Shown here: one piece after another, positions 25,591 through 33,705 of the stretch | Position numbering within the stretch: the stretch's first letter is position 1 | How the letters are laid out: the number at the start of each line of letters is the position of its first letter | NCBI RefSeq assembly: GCF_002929535.1 | Contig: NZ_PJJO01000059.1 | Coordinates: forward strand, 1-64,000 | From: Cryobacterium sp. Y11 | GTDB taxonomy: Bacteria; Actinomycetota; Actinomycetes; Actinomycetales; Microbacteriaceae | Direction of reading: 5' to 3' | Length of the DNA: 64,000 nucleotides | Program-made: the position numbers and the translations under genes | The notes under the pieces: generated by a model | Database searches by the model: none | What the model was told of the DNA's origin: nothing | The model's input: the letters and a program-made list of their open reading frames with translations, nothing else

Positions 25591-26796
25591 ATGGCAAAAA
25601 ATGCGTGGTTCGAAACCGTTGCCGAAGCGCAACGACGAGCCAAGAAGGCGCTGCCCTCGTCCGTCTACGGGGCTCTCGTTGCGGGGTCTGAGCGCGGGCT
25701 GACCATCGACGACAACATGGCAGCATACGGTGAACTGGCCTTCTCACCGCATGTCGCCGGGCACCAGGCGGTGCGCGACCTGTCAACGACCGTAATGGGC
25801 ATCCCCATTTCCTTGCCGGTCATCATCTCACCAACGGGCGTGCAAGCCGTGCACCCCGACGGTGAAGTGGCCGTTGCCCGGGCATCCGCTAACCGCGGCA
25901 CCATCATGGGCCTGAGCTCGTTCGCGAGCAAGCCCGTTGAGGACGTGGTCGCTGCCAACCCGAATACGTTTTTCCAAATGTACTGGTCGGGCTCGCGGGA
26001 GGCGATGGTGCAGCGAATGGACCGGGCGCGGGCCGCAGGCGCCAAAGGCCTCATCGCCACCTTCGACTGGTCATTCTCCAACGGTCGCGACTGGGGAAGC
26101 CCGCAGATTCCGGAGAAGATGAGCTTGAAGACAATGATCGATTTCGCGCCGAACGTGCTCCCGCACCCGCAATGGCTGCTGAGGTTTTTGAAGTCAGGTC
26201 GGCTCCCCGACCTAACGGCCCCCAACCTCACGCCGCCCGGCGGTACAGCCCCGACGTTCTTCGGAGCGTATGGCGAGTGGCTGCAGACGACACCGCCCAC
26301 CTGGGACGACGTGGTCTGGATGCGCGAAACCTGGGGCGGAGCGTTCATGCTCAAAGGGGTCACCCGCATCGATGACGCCCGTCGCGCAGTTGACTCGGGC
26401 GTCACGGCCATCTCGGTCTCCAACCACGGCGGCAACAACCTCGACAGTACGCCAGCGACGATCCGCATGCTCGCCTCGGTGGCCGAAGCCGTCGGCGACG
26501 ACGTGGAAATCGTGCTGGACGGCGGCATCCGTCGGGGCAGCGACGTAGCCAAGGCTCTCGCGCTCGGCGCGCGCGCGGTCATGATCGGCCGCGCCTACCT
26601 GTGGGGCCTCGCTGCGAACGGCCAAGGCGGAGTCGAGAACGTACTCGACATTCTGCGCGGTGGCCTCGACTCGGCCGTTCTCGGCCTAGGCCATTCGTCG
26701 ATCCACGAGCTGTCACCCGCGGACTTCTACATTCCGCCGACGTTCTCCCGTATCCTCGGCGCTGACAGCACAGCCGACTCCGTGACCCGCTATTAG
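25591..26796 (+). CDS. mftD: Mycofactocin biosynthesis FMN-dependent dehydrogenase MftD
   Basis: A 401-residue member of the L-lactate dehydrogenase/glycolate oxidase (FMN TIM-barrel) family. Visible elements are ISPTGVQAVHPDGEVAVARA, the conserved SNHGGNNLD (His and active-site loop), LDGGIRRGSDVAKALALGARAVMIGR near the C-terminus, and LKGV for the FMN-binding Lys. MftD oxidatively deaminates the AHDP intermediate to premycofactocin. Unusually, it is about 6.8 kb away from mftC, separated by the SDR array and MoxR/VWA genes. It starts 25 bases after the VWA gene. Confidence 0.9.
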   Translation: MAKNAWFETVAEAQRRAKKALPSSVYGALVAGSERGLTIDDNMAAYGELAFSPHVAGHQAVRDLSTTVMGIPISLPVIISPTGVQAVHPDGEVAVARASANRGTIMGLSSFASKPVEDVVAANPNTFFQMYWSGSREAMVQRMDRARAAGAKGLIATFDWSFSNGRDWGSPQIPEKMSLKTMIDFAPNVLPHPQWLLRFLKSGRLPDLTAPNLTPPGGTAPTFFGAYGEWLQTTPPTWDDVVWMRETWGGAFMLKGVTRIDDARRAVDSGVTAISVSNHGGNNLDSTPATIRMLASVAEAVGDDVEIVLDGGIRRGSDVAKALALGARAVMIGRAYLWGLAANGQGGVENVLDILRGGLDSAVLGLGHSSIHELSPADFYIPPTFSRILGADSTADSVTRY

Positions 26797-26845
26797 CGAT
26801 CGCATCGCCACATCAACATCAACATCAACAGGTAGGACGAACATC

Positions 26846-27661
26846 ATGACTGGTCGACTCGAAGGCAAGGTCGCCTTCATCACTGGCGCTGCACGGGGGC
26901 AGGGCCGCGCCCACGCAGTCAAGCTGGCACAGGAGGGCGCGAATATTATTGCGATCGACCTCGCCGGCCCCATCCCCTTGGTGCCCTACGACTCCTCGTC
27001 GATGGAGGACCTGGCCGAAACGGTGCGTCTGGTCGAGGCGGAGGACCGCCGTATCCACTTTGAACAAGGTGACGTGCGGGACCTCGAGGGGATGCGCGGA
27101 ATCCTTGAGCGGGGCGTCGCTGAATTCGGCCGGCTCGACATCATCGTCGCGAACGCGGGCATCTGCATTCCGGCCAGGTGGAACGAGACGACTCCCGAAA
27201 TGTTTCAGGTGACGATGGACACAAATGTGACCGGGGCCTGGAACACCGTCATGGTGGGTGCGCCGCACCTGGTAGCAGCCGGTGGCGGATCGATTATCCT
27301 CACCAGCTCGTATGCCGGCAAAAAGGTGCAACCGTTCATGGTGCATTACACCGCGAGCAAGCATGCCATCACCGGCATGACCCGGTCGTTCGCGGCAGAA
27401 CTGGGTAAGGACAACATTCGCGTGAACAGCGTGCATCCCGGGGCTGTCAACACCCCGATGGGCTCGGGTGACATGGTCTCGGCGCTCACACATGCCAGCG
27501 AGAGCAACCCGGCGCTCAGCGTGATGGGTACGCCCTTTCTGCCGGACGGAACGGCGGAAGCCAGGGATATTGCCAATGCCGTTGCCTTCCTGGCCTCAGA
27601 CGACGCGCGCATGATCACCTCGGAGCATTTGAGCATCGACGCCGGCGCTCAGTACTTTTAG
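26846..27661 (+). CDS. Mycofactocin-dependent short-chain dehydrogenase 6
   Basis: A 271-residue SDR with TGAARGQG near 13-20, NAG near 104 and HYTASKHA for Tyr/Lys. The insertion is SMEDLAETVRLVEAEDRRI. The cap region (GSGDMVSALTHASESNP) differs from the tandem five, so a different substrate is likely. It ends LSIDAGAQYF. It is 49 bases downstream of mftD, with three copies of ATCAAC in the spacer, and converges with SDR 7. Confidence 0.9.
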   Translation: MTGRLEGKVAFITGAARGQGRAHAVKLAQEGANIIAIDLAGPIPLVPYDSSSMEDLAETVRLVEAEDRRIHFEQGDVRDLEGMRGILERGVAEFGRLDIIVANAGICIPARWNETTPEMFQVTMDTNVTGAWNTVMVGAPHLVAAGGGSIILTSSYAGKKVQPFMVHYTASKHAITGMTRSFAAELGKDNIRVNSVHPGAVNTPMGSGDMVSALTHASESNPALSVMGTPFLPDGTAEARDIANAVAFLASDDARMITSEHLSIDAGAQYF

Positions 27662-27673
27662 GCGCCCGGACCA

Positions 27674-27718
27674 CAACTGTTACCGCCGACGCGATAATCG
27701 TGTCGGCGGTGGCAGTTG
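27674..27718. terminator. Bidirectional hairpin between convergent dehydrogenases 6 and 7
   Basis: ACCGCCGAC (27682-27690) pairs perfectly with GTCGGCGGT (27702-27710), and the outer arms CAACTG (27674-27679) and CAGTTG (27713-27718) extend the stem. It sits between two convergent genes, where a shared terminator is expected. There is no long U-run. Confidence 0.6.
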
Positions 27719-27782
27719 GTCACCACAGGTCTGGCCGCCAGGGGCGTCGCCCCAATTTTCGCCGGCATCGCTAGCTAGAGAA

Positions 27783-28649
27783 TTACGCCGGAGCGCCGGA
27801 AGTCGTGGACGCGAGGAGCGCTCCGGCATCGACCTTGAGCTGAAGTCCGGTGACGTATCGTGATTCGTCCGACGCCAGGAACAACACGGCATTGCTAATA
27901 TCGACCGGCTCCACGTAACCGATCGGCATGGGCTGCATAGACGGAAATGCCAGCTCGGCGTCTTCCCGAGTCGGGTTCTCCAAGTCTGGTCGGAAGATGT
28001 TGTACATCGGTTGGCTCTGCAGCATGTCGGTGTCGACATTTGTCGGATGCACGGCATTCACTCGAATCGAGTGCGGGGCAAGCTGCAGTGCCAAATCGTG
28101 CACGAAGCGTGCCACGCCACGTTTCGCGTGAGAGTATCCGGCCCCGCCGGGACCGTTCGCGGGGGTGGACGTGCCTCCCGCCATGAGCCCGGCGACGGAT
28201 CCGGTGCAGACAATGGATGCCCCCGCACTCAGGTGAGGAAGAGCAGCGGAGACGGTATTGATCACGCCGATCAGGTCGACCTGAATCGCATCGAGAAAAC
28301 CCTGTGCCGGGACATCAGCTCCGAGCGGGCAGATTCCTGCATTCGCCACGACGATATCAACTCTGCCCAGCTCGGCGATACCGTCGGCCAACGCTGCTAC
28401 GAGTTGCGCGGGCTCGCGAACATCCGCTTTGCGCGTCACGACTCGTCGGTCAAGCGCCTCGATCAATCGGGCTGTTTCGGCGAGATCTGCCTCGGTCGAC
28501 AGGGGATAGTGGTTGGTTTCAATGTCCTCGCAGATGTCAACGGCGATAATATCCGCCCCCTCTTGCGCCAGCCGCAGCGCATGACTCCGGCCTTGACCTC
28601 GGGCTGCTCCAGTTACAAAGGCGACTCTACCTTCAACGCGTCCGGTCAT
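27783..28649 (-). CDS. Mycofactocin-dependent short-chain dehydrogenase 7
   Basis: A 288-residue SDR on the minus strand. It opens MTGRVEGRVAFVTGAARGQG, has NAG near 105, the catalytic motif GYSHAKRG (Tyr and Lys kept) and the insertion TEADLAETARLIEALDRRV. The cap region YNIFRPDLENPTREDAE is close to SDRs 1 and 4. It carries an extra segment AGGTSTPANGPGG before the catalytic Tyr. It is divergent from a TetR gene with a strong palindrome between them, so that regulator probably controls it. Confidence 0.9.
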   Translation of the reverse strand: MTGRVEGRVAFVTGAARGQGRSHALRLAQEGADIIAVDICEDIETNHYPLSTEADLAETARLIEALDRRVVTRKADVREPAQLVAALADGIAELGRVDIVVANAGICPLGADVPAQGFLDAIQVDLIGVINTVSAALPHLSAGASIVCTGSVAGLMAGGTSTPANGPGGAGYSHAKRGVARFVHDLALQLAPHSIRVNAVHPTNVDTDMLQSQPMYNIFRPDLENPTREDAELAFPSMQPMPIGYVEPVDISNAVLFLASDESRYVTGLQLKVDAGALLASTTSGAPA

Positions 28650-28702
28650 CGGAACGCCATCCTTTCACTAGGTGGTCGACCGAGCCCCGACAGCGCGGCC
28701 AC

Positions 28703-28725
28703 CTTGCTGCACTGAGTGCAACAAG
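28703..28725. promoter_or_regulatory. Putative TetR operator between dehydrogenase 7 and its regulator
   Basis: A 23-base odd palindrome with one mismatched pair, centred on 28714. The core TGCACTGAGTGCA occupies 28708-28720, with outer arms CTTG and CAAG. It lies in the divergent spacer. The core GCACTGAGTGC is identical to that of the mftR-mftA operator. Confidence 0.7.
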
Positions 28726-28783
28726 TCTTTGAAGCCTAGCGCGCTGCTCCCCGCCAAGCCAGTAATCTTTCAGAGTGCTCTCC

Positions 28784-29350
28784 ATGACGATTCGAGAACA
28801 GCAACGACGCAAAATCTGGCGCGCCTTGCAGACCGCAGCTATCGACCTGGTCGACGAGCACGGTTTCGCCAGCGTGACTGTCGATGACATCGCTTCGGCC
28901 GCTGGCGTTTCCCGACGCACCTTCTTCAACCACTTTCCCACGAAAGCTGCGGCGCTTTTCGACCCCGATCCCGACGACGCCGACCGCCTCGCCTATCTGC
29001 TAGAACGACTCGATAACCAGGTTGACCTATGGCCCGCCTTAGGCTCGGTTTGTGTGTCCTTCGTCACCGGCCATGAGAACGTCATCGCGGTTCGCCGTCG
29101 GCTCATCGAGGACGAACCGGAACTCGACCAGTATCACCGCACCGCTCACCAGCACGTCGAGGTGGCGCTTCGCCGGTGGGCTGCTACCCGAACGGATTTT
29201 GATCCGTATACCGCAGCATTACTAACTCATACCGCGACCGCTGTGCTCATTTCCGCCTTCTCCATCTGGAAAGCCGACGACGACCCCGTACACTTCGTCA
29301 CGCTCGTACAGCGTGGCTTCGACATCATCGCGGCCGGATTCCCGACCTGA
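28784..29350 (+). CDS. TetR-family transcriptional regulator
   Basis: A 188-residue repressor from ATG 28784 (GTG 28775 adds three residues). The HTH covers about 10-60: LVDEHGFASVTVDDIA, then AAGVSRRTFFNHFPTKA. The rest is a helical ligand domain of the same general type as MftR, with RRLIEDEPELDQYHR. It is divergent from SDR 7 and probably autoregulates through the palindrome at 28703-28725. It is not the main MftR, and it may tune a subset of the dehydrogenases. Confidence 0.85.
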   Translation: MTIREQQRRKIWRALQTAAIDLVDEHGFASVTVDDIASAAGVSRRTFFNHFPTKAAALFDPDPDDADRLAYLLERLDNQVDLWPALGSVCVSFVTGHENVIAVRRRLIEDEPELDQYHRTAHQHVEVALRRWAATRTDFDPYTAALLTHTATAVLISAFSIWKADDDPVHFVTLVQRGFDIIAAGFPT

Positions 29351-29514
29351 ACCCGGTATCTGTTCCCGTTTTTCCAGAAGAATCTGGGCTCACTCCGGCC
29401 GCTAGCCCAGCTACCCGGGTGGCCGACCAAATTCTTCAGGTTTGCGATAGGCGCCCCGGGCGGGACGGCCAACAGGACGCGTCGGGGACGTTCCGGCGAC
29501 ATCCTCTGGCAGAA

Positions 29515-30753
29515 CGTCTGCCCGATCACAGCACTCATGGCGTGGGTATCCCCCGATGCCAGCAGGATCTCGTCGTTCGACAATTGGCGGTTTCGACGCA
29601 CAGCACTCCGGTCCATTCATCGGCGCCGAAGTCGGGCATGACTGCCGCTTTAGCGCTCCGCGGGTTCCAAACCACGCTGCTCTGCGAGCCCTCGGTGGCG
29701 ATCGACAGCACACGCACGGTCCCATCCGAGATGCGCGCCTCAGCGCTGGTGCCGATGTAAATCCGGTCCGTTTCGGCGGCAAACATCACGGACACATCAT
29801 CGAGGTTGTGCACCCGCAGCGCGACGGCGAGCTCGGCATCGACCGTCACCGTGCAGAGAGCCTCAAACCGATGCGGCCACACAGACCGACGGGATTGCTT
29901 ACTGTCGCTCAAGTGAAAGACCAGCACGATGTCGTCGCCGGCTTCGCTGGTCTGCACCAGCCGCCATTCCGCGAGGCGGGCAAACCCGTGGGGTGGAGCC
30001 GTCGCATCAGTTTCATTCAGCCCAAACCACGGCAAGCAGATCGGCATGCCCCCACGAATGGGCCGGCCGGGGGCATATCCGCTCAGCGTGCTCATCCACA
30101 ATACCGACGGCTGTCCCTCCGGGTTCCAACTCGTCATGTGCGCATCCTGCAGATATACCGCCGCTGCGCCGACTAGCCCGTTCACCCGAACCACGGGCAG
30201 CCCGACCTGGCCAACACCAATGTGAACGGATGCCGGCAGCTTTGGTGCGTCCACCCGCGCCTTAGATTCCGTGACCACGTTCGACACGAGCCAATCGATG
30301 CCCACAGATAAGCCCGGCTCGTCATCATGAAGTTCTTCCAAAGTCGCAAGCTGCGACCGGAGTAGGACTGGCGGCATGAAGTGTTCACTACGCCTTTCGT
30401 GCCAGTTGTCGAGCACGTCGAGGGTTCCGGCCAGGTGCACGAACCGCACGTTAGGGGCCGCCGCGACGATGGCGTCACGGTAGACGCGTTTGAGCGCTGA
30501 GCAGGCGATGACCAGACCGGTTCCCGCTGCACCGGTATCAGCCAGAGCCTGGCCGACCAGCGCGAGCCATGGACAGCGGTCAGCATCCGTTAACGGCACA
30601 CCGCTGGCCATCTTGACGATGTTGGCCTGCGGGTGCAGACCGTCAGCACCGAGAAACGGCACGGTGAGCACACGGGCGAGCAGTGCGCCGATGGTACTCT
30701 TTCCCGAGTCCGACACGCCCAATCACCACGACGCCACTGACGGTCGCGCTCAC
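29515..30753 (-). pseudogene. Gluconokinase fused to hexose-phosphate mutarotase, with two frameshifts
   Basis: The first part is a GntK-type gluconate kinase: P-loop GVSDSGKST, GADGLHP, PWLALVG, CSALKRVYRD. It runs directly into a YeaD-type D-hexose-6-phosphate mutarotase/aldose 1-epimerase domain (VLWMSTLSGY, PIRGGMPICLPWFG, HGFARLAEWRL). A GTG at 30753 opens VSATVSGVVVIG, but one extra G near 30718-30720 shifts the frame at the P-loop; the downstream frame could start only at TTG 30722. A second one-base shift near 29577-29585 breaks the mutarotase end: VETAN continues in another frame as SNDEILLASGDTHAMSAVIG. This is probably a decaying gene. Confidence 0.65.
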
Positions 30754-30791
30754 CGGTCGTGCACCGTTCCAGCGGCCAACTGATTGTACGG

Positions 30792-30970
30792 CTAGTAGGT
30801 CGTGATGTAAGGATACTTGCCAGCTCCGTCCACATCGAGTTCAACACCGAGCCCCGGTTTGTTACCCGGGTGCAGCATGCTGTTGTTCCAGCTGTGATGC
30901 TGCTCAAAGACCGCGTTGGTCTTGTCGACGTGCTTCATGTATTTTCGAATGCCGACGTTGGCAGAAAGCG
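30792..30970 (-). pseudogene. C-terminal remnant of a RspA/ManD-like dehydratase
   Basis: About 60 residues match the very end of enolase-superfamily mannonate/altronate-type dehydratases (RspA group): ANVGIRKYMKHVDKTNAVF, then HHSWNNSMLHPGNKPGLG and KYPYITTY. The N-terminal and barrel domains are missing, so it is a relic. It lies beside the broken gluconokinase fusion, which fits loss of a sugar-acid catabolic cluster. Confidence 0.65.
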
Positions 30971-31085
30971 CCAGCCTACATCTGGCCCCAGTCGTGGTCC
31001 TCGAACGCAACGATGAGCTGCCAGACGCTTTCCTGCACATTTACCATACGGACGCACATGCACACGGGCAGGTGCAGCAGCGGGC

Positions 31086-31412
31086 CCATCCACGTACATC
31101 CTGACGTCGAACGACTTCGCACGAGCGATCCAGGTAGGTTTCAGTTGGGGCATGCTTCCCGAACAGCAACGCTCCGAGGAGATCGCAACCGGACGCTTGG
31201 TCGACCTGGCACCTCGATCTGCGGTCGCCGTTTCGCTCTACCGGCAGCGGTGGAACCTTTCGTCGCCACTGCTGGATTCCGTCTCGCCAGCTGTGGGGGT
31301 TGAAACGCCGGCGGGGGGTGCGACCGTTCTAAGTTTCCGAATTCGTTCAGTAGACACCGCGCTAACGCCGCGTACTGCACAAGGTGAAAGCCCTGCATCC
31401 CAATTTTCATAA
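31086..31412 (+). pseudogene. C-terminal remnant of an ArgP/LysG-like LysR regulator
   Basis: The frame reads PSTYILTSNDFARAIQVGFS, then WGMLPEQQ, GRLVDLAP and the LYRQRWNLSSPLLDSV ending. This matches the C-terminal effector domain of LysG/ArgP regulators of lysine/arginine exporters, which typically carry GWGMxPE and LYWxxW. The N-terminal HTH is absent here, so this is a fragment. No LysE exporter lies next to it. Confidence 0.6.
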
Positions 31413-31680
31413 GAAATACCGGGCTGTCTCCGGGCGTGCCCCTGGAAGAATTCGCTCTCCTATAAACGCCCATTCAACATCGTCGATCGGGTCAAAAACC
31501 GCGTAAATTCAACGTTCTTGAACCACAGTTGGCTTTCGCACTAGAAAAATTCCGGTCAGAACTGATAACTTCGAAGAGATTTGATTGACGTTACTTTGGC
31601 TATCATCGCAAAATTGTGTCGGTCCACTCGCGCTATCGGACAGAGCTGCCCACGGTGGCTCAAGACAGGGGGAGAACTTC

Positions 31681-33405
31681 ATGGGTTCCCTAGTTCTCAT
31701 GATCATTGGTCTGGCCGTCATGGTGGCTGGATACATGGTCTATTCCAAATATCTCGCACACAGGGTCTTCAAACTCAACGACGCTTTCGTGACCCCGGCT
31801 CACGAGCTTAAAGACGGCGTGGACTACGTTCCCACGAACAAGTTCATTTTGTGGGGCCACCATTTCACGTCCGTCGCCGGCGCTGCTCCCATCGTCGGGC
31901 CCGCGATTGCAGTGATCTGGGGCTGGCTTCCAGCCTTGCTCTGGGTAACCCTCGGCACCGTATTCTTCGCTGGGATGCACGATCTCGGCACGCTGTGGGC
32001 TTCGTCGCGCAACAAGGGACGCTCCATCGGCGCCCTGTCCGCCCGGTACATCGGCAAACGCGGAGCCAATCTGTTTCTGGTTGTGATTTTCCTGGTCCTG
32101 CTCATGGTGATCGCGGCATTCGCCGTCGTCATTAAGAACCTCCTCATCAGCACACCGGGAGCGGTCATCCCCGTGTGGGGTGCGATTGTCGTCGCCCTTC
32201 TGGTGGGTGTGGCTGTGTACCGGCTTCACTGGCACCTGCTGCCCGTTACCGTCGTCGGCGTCGCAGCGCTCTATGCGCTCATCCTGGTTGGCGACAAGAT
32301 GCCGGTGGTGCTCCCCGAATCAACACTGGGCATGTCACCGGCCACATTCTGGATTGTCGCCCTGTTCGTCTATGGGGCGATAGCGTCCCTTTTGCCGGTG
32401 TGGGTCTTGCTGCAGCCGCGTGACTATATCAATGGTGTGCAGCTTTTCGTCGGCTTGATCTTGCTGTTCGGGTCCGTGCTTTTGGGTGCGCTGTTCTCCG
32501 CAACACCACCGGATATCGTCGCTCCCGCCATCAACATGAACGTTCCCGAGGGCACGCCGAGTATGATTCCTCTGCTGTTCGTGACCATCGCGTGTGGTGC
32601 CATCTCGGGATTTCACGGCATGGTGTCCTCCGGCACCACTTCGAAGCAGCTCGACAAGGAAACGGATGCTCGTTTCGTCGGGTACTTCGGCGCTGTCGGT
32701 GAGGGACTGCTCTCATTGGGAACGATCCTCGCAGTCATCGGTGGATTCAAGTCAGTTGCTGAGTGGAACGAGATCTACAGCTCGTTCGGTTCCGCCGGAG
32801 TTGATGCCTTTGTCCAAGGCGGCTCGACGCTGATGCAGAACGGCATCGGCTTGCCTGCATCACTGAGCGCCACGCTGTTGGCAACCATGGCGGTGCTGTT
32901 TGCCGCAACCACGATGGACACCGGAATGCGACTGCTGCGCTTTGTGGTCCAGGAAGCCGGCGAGGCCTTCAAGTTGAAGATCGGAAAGACCCCGGCGACC
33001 CTCATCGTCGTGGCACTCGGCCTCGGCCTGACGTTCTCGCAGGGAGTCGGAGGCGAGGGCGGTCTACGCATCTGGCCGTTGTTCGGAACCACCAACCAGC
33101 TGATGGCGGCGTTGAGCCTGTCGATTATCGTGGTCATCCTGATTCGCAAGGGGCGCAACCCCATCACGGCGTTGGTACCGCTCGTGATCGTTTTCGTCAT
33201 GGCATTCTGGGCAGCGATCGTACAGCTTGCCAGTTTCGCGAATCCCGGTGATCCGGATTGGATGCTCTTCTCGCTCGATGTGATCATCATCGTGGCCAGC
33301 GTGTGGGTCGCCGCCGAAGCGATCATCGCAATGCGCAAGGCCAGGAACATGGTTCCCGAAGATGAGGACGCTGACGCAGAACTGACCGGCACCAGGGCGT
33401 CGTAA
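31681..33405 (+). CDS. cstA: CstA-family pyruvate/peptide transporter
   Basis: A 574-residue membrane protein of the carbon starvation (CstA/BtsT) family, with about 15 hydrophobic segments. Conserved stretches include NKFILWGHHFTSVAGAAPI, GPAIAVIWGWLPALLWV, FAGMHDLGTLWASSRNKG and the C-terminal WPLFGTTNQLMAALSL. CstA and its relative BtsT take up pyruvate in enterobacteria. The ATG at 31681 follows GGGGGAGAAC; an in-frame upstream start would add 32 hydrophilic residues. It is followed after 6 bases by a small gene ending in Cys-Cys. Confidence 0.93.
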   Translation: MGSLVLMIIGLAVMVAGYMVYSKYLAHRVFKLNDAFVTPAHELKDGVDYVPTNKFILWGHHFTSVAGAAPIVGPAIAVIWGWLPALLWVTLGTVFFAGMHDLGTLWASSRNKGRSIGALSARYIGKRGANLFLVVIFLVLLMVIAAFAVVIKNLLISTPGAVIPVWGAIVVALLVGVAVYRLHWHLLPVTVVGVAALYALILVGDKMPVVLPESTLGMSPATFWIVALFVYGAIASLLPVWVLLQPRDYINGVQLFVGLILLFGSVLLGALFSATPPDIVAPAINMNVPEGTPSMIPLLFVTIACGAISGFHGMVSSGTTSKQLDKETDARFVGYFGAVGEGLLSLGTILAVIGGFKSVAEWNEIYSSFGSAGVDAFVQGGSTLMQNGIGLPASLSATLLATMAVLFAATTMDTGMRLLRFVVQEAGEAFKLKIGKTPATLIVVALGLGLTFSQGVGGEGGLRIWPLFGTTNQLMAALSLSIIVVILIRKGRNPITALVPLVIVFVMAFWAAIVQLASFANPGDPDWMLFSLDVIIIVASVWVAAEAIIAMRKARNMVPEDEDADAELTGTRAS

Positions 33406-33411
33406 ATCTCG

Positions 33412-33705
33412 ATGCGATCGAAGCCGACGAACCGGCGCCGGAAGGACTCCTTCCGGCGCTGGTCAGCGTTCTGGGAGGGACTGCACGAGTTCTACGTGGG
33501 GCCGTACCGTCAGATGTTCAAACGGGAGCAGCAGTCTGAAGATGACCTGTTCATGATTGCTGTTTTGGGCGAAGCCCTTGGCGTGCCGGACCCGGCCGCT
33601 TATTACACCGCCGAACTCATGCCTGCTGTTTGGGAGAATTTCCATGCCTGGCATCGCCGTATCGGAATCCCCCACTCCCCATTGGACCATATCGGATGCT
33701 GCTGA
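33412..33705 (+). CDS. Small CstA-associated protein ending in Cys-Cys (cory-CC-star type)
   Basis: A 97-residue soluble protein with a conserved aromatic core (WSAFWEGLHEFYVGPYR, AVWENFHAWHRRIG) ending HIGCC immediately before the stop. Small proteins following CstA in other bacteria (YbdD/YjiX type) also end in Cys-Cys. It starts 6 bases after cstA with no clear ribosome binding site, so coupling is likely. A 25-base perfect palindrome at 33435-33459 lies inside its first codons. The last 10 bases overlap the ArsA-type gene. Function is unknown; a dithiol at the C-terminus suggests metal or redox binding. Confidence 0.8.
   Translation: MRSKPTNRRRKDSFRRWSAFWEGLHEFYVGPYRQMFKREQQSEDDLFMIAVLGEALGVPDPAAYYTAELMPAVWENFHAWHRRIGIPHSPLDHIGCC
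33435..33459. repeat. Perfect 12-bp-arm inverted repeat at the start of the Cys-Cys gene
   Basis: GCGCCGGAAGGA (33435-33446) and TCCTTCCGGCGC (33448-33459) are perfect arms around a single base. It lies 30 bases after the cstA stop and within the first codons of the next gene. In RNA it would need to open a few pairs to form a loop. It may reduce expression of the downstream genes relative to cstA, or bind a protein. Confidence 0.6.

Noticed and set aside
26809..26831. Tandem hexamer ATCAAC before SDR 6
   Set aside because: Only three copies in a short spacer; too few to support a repeat-based function.
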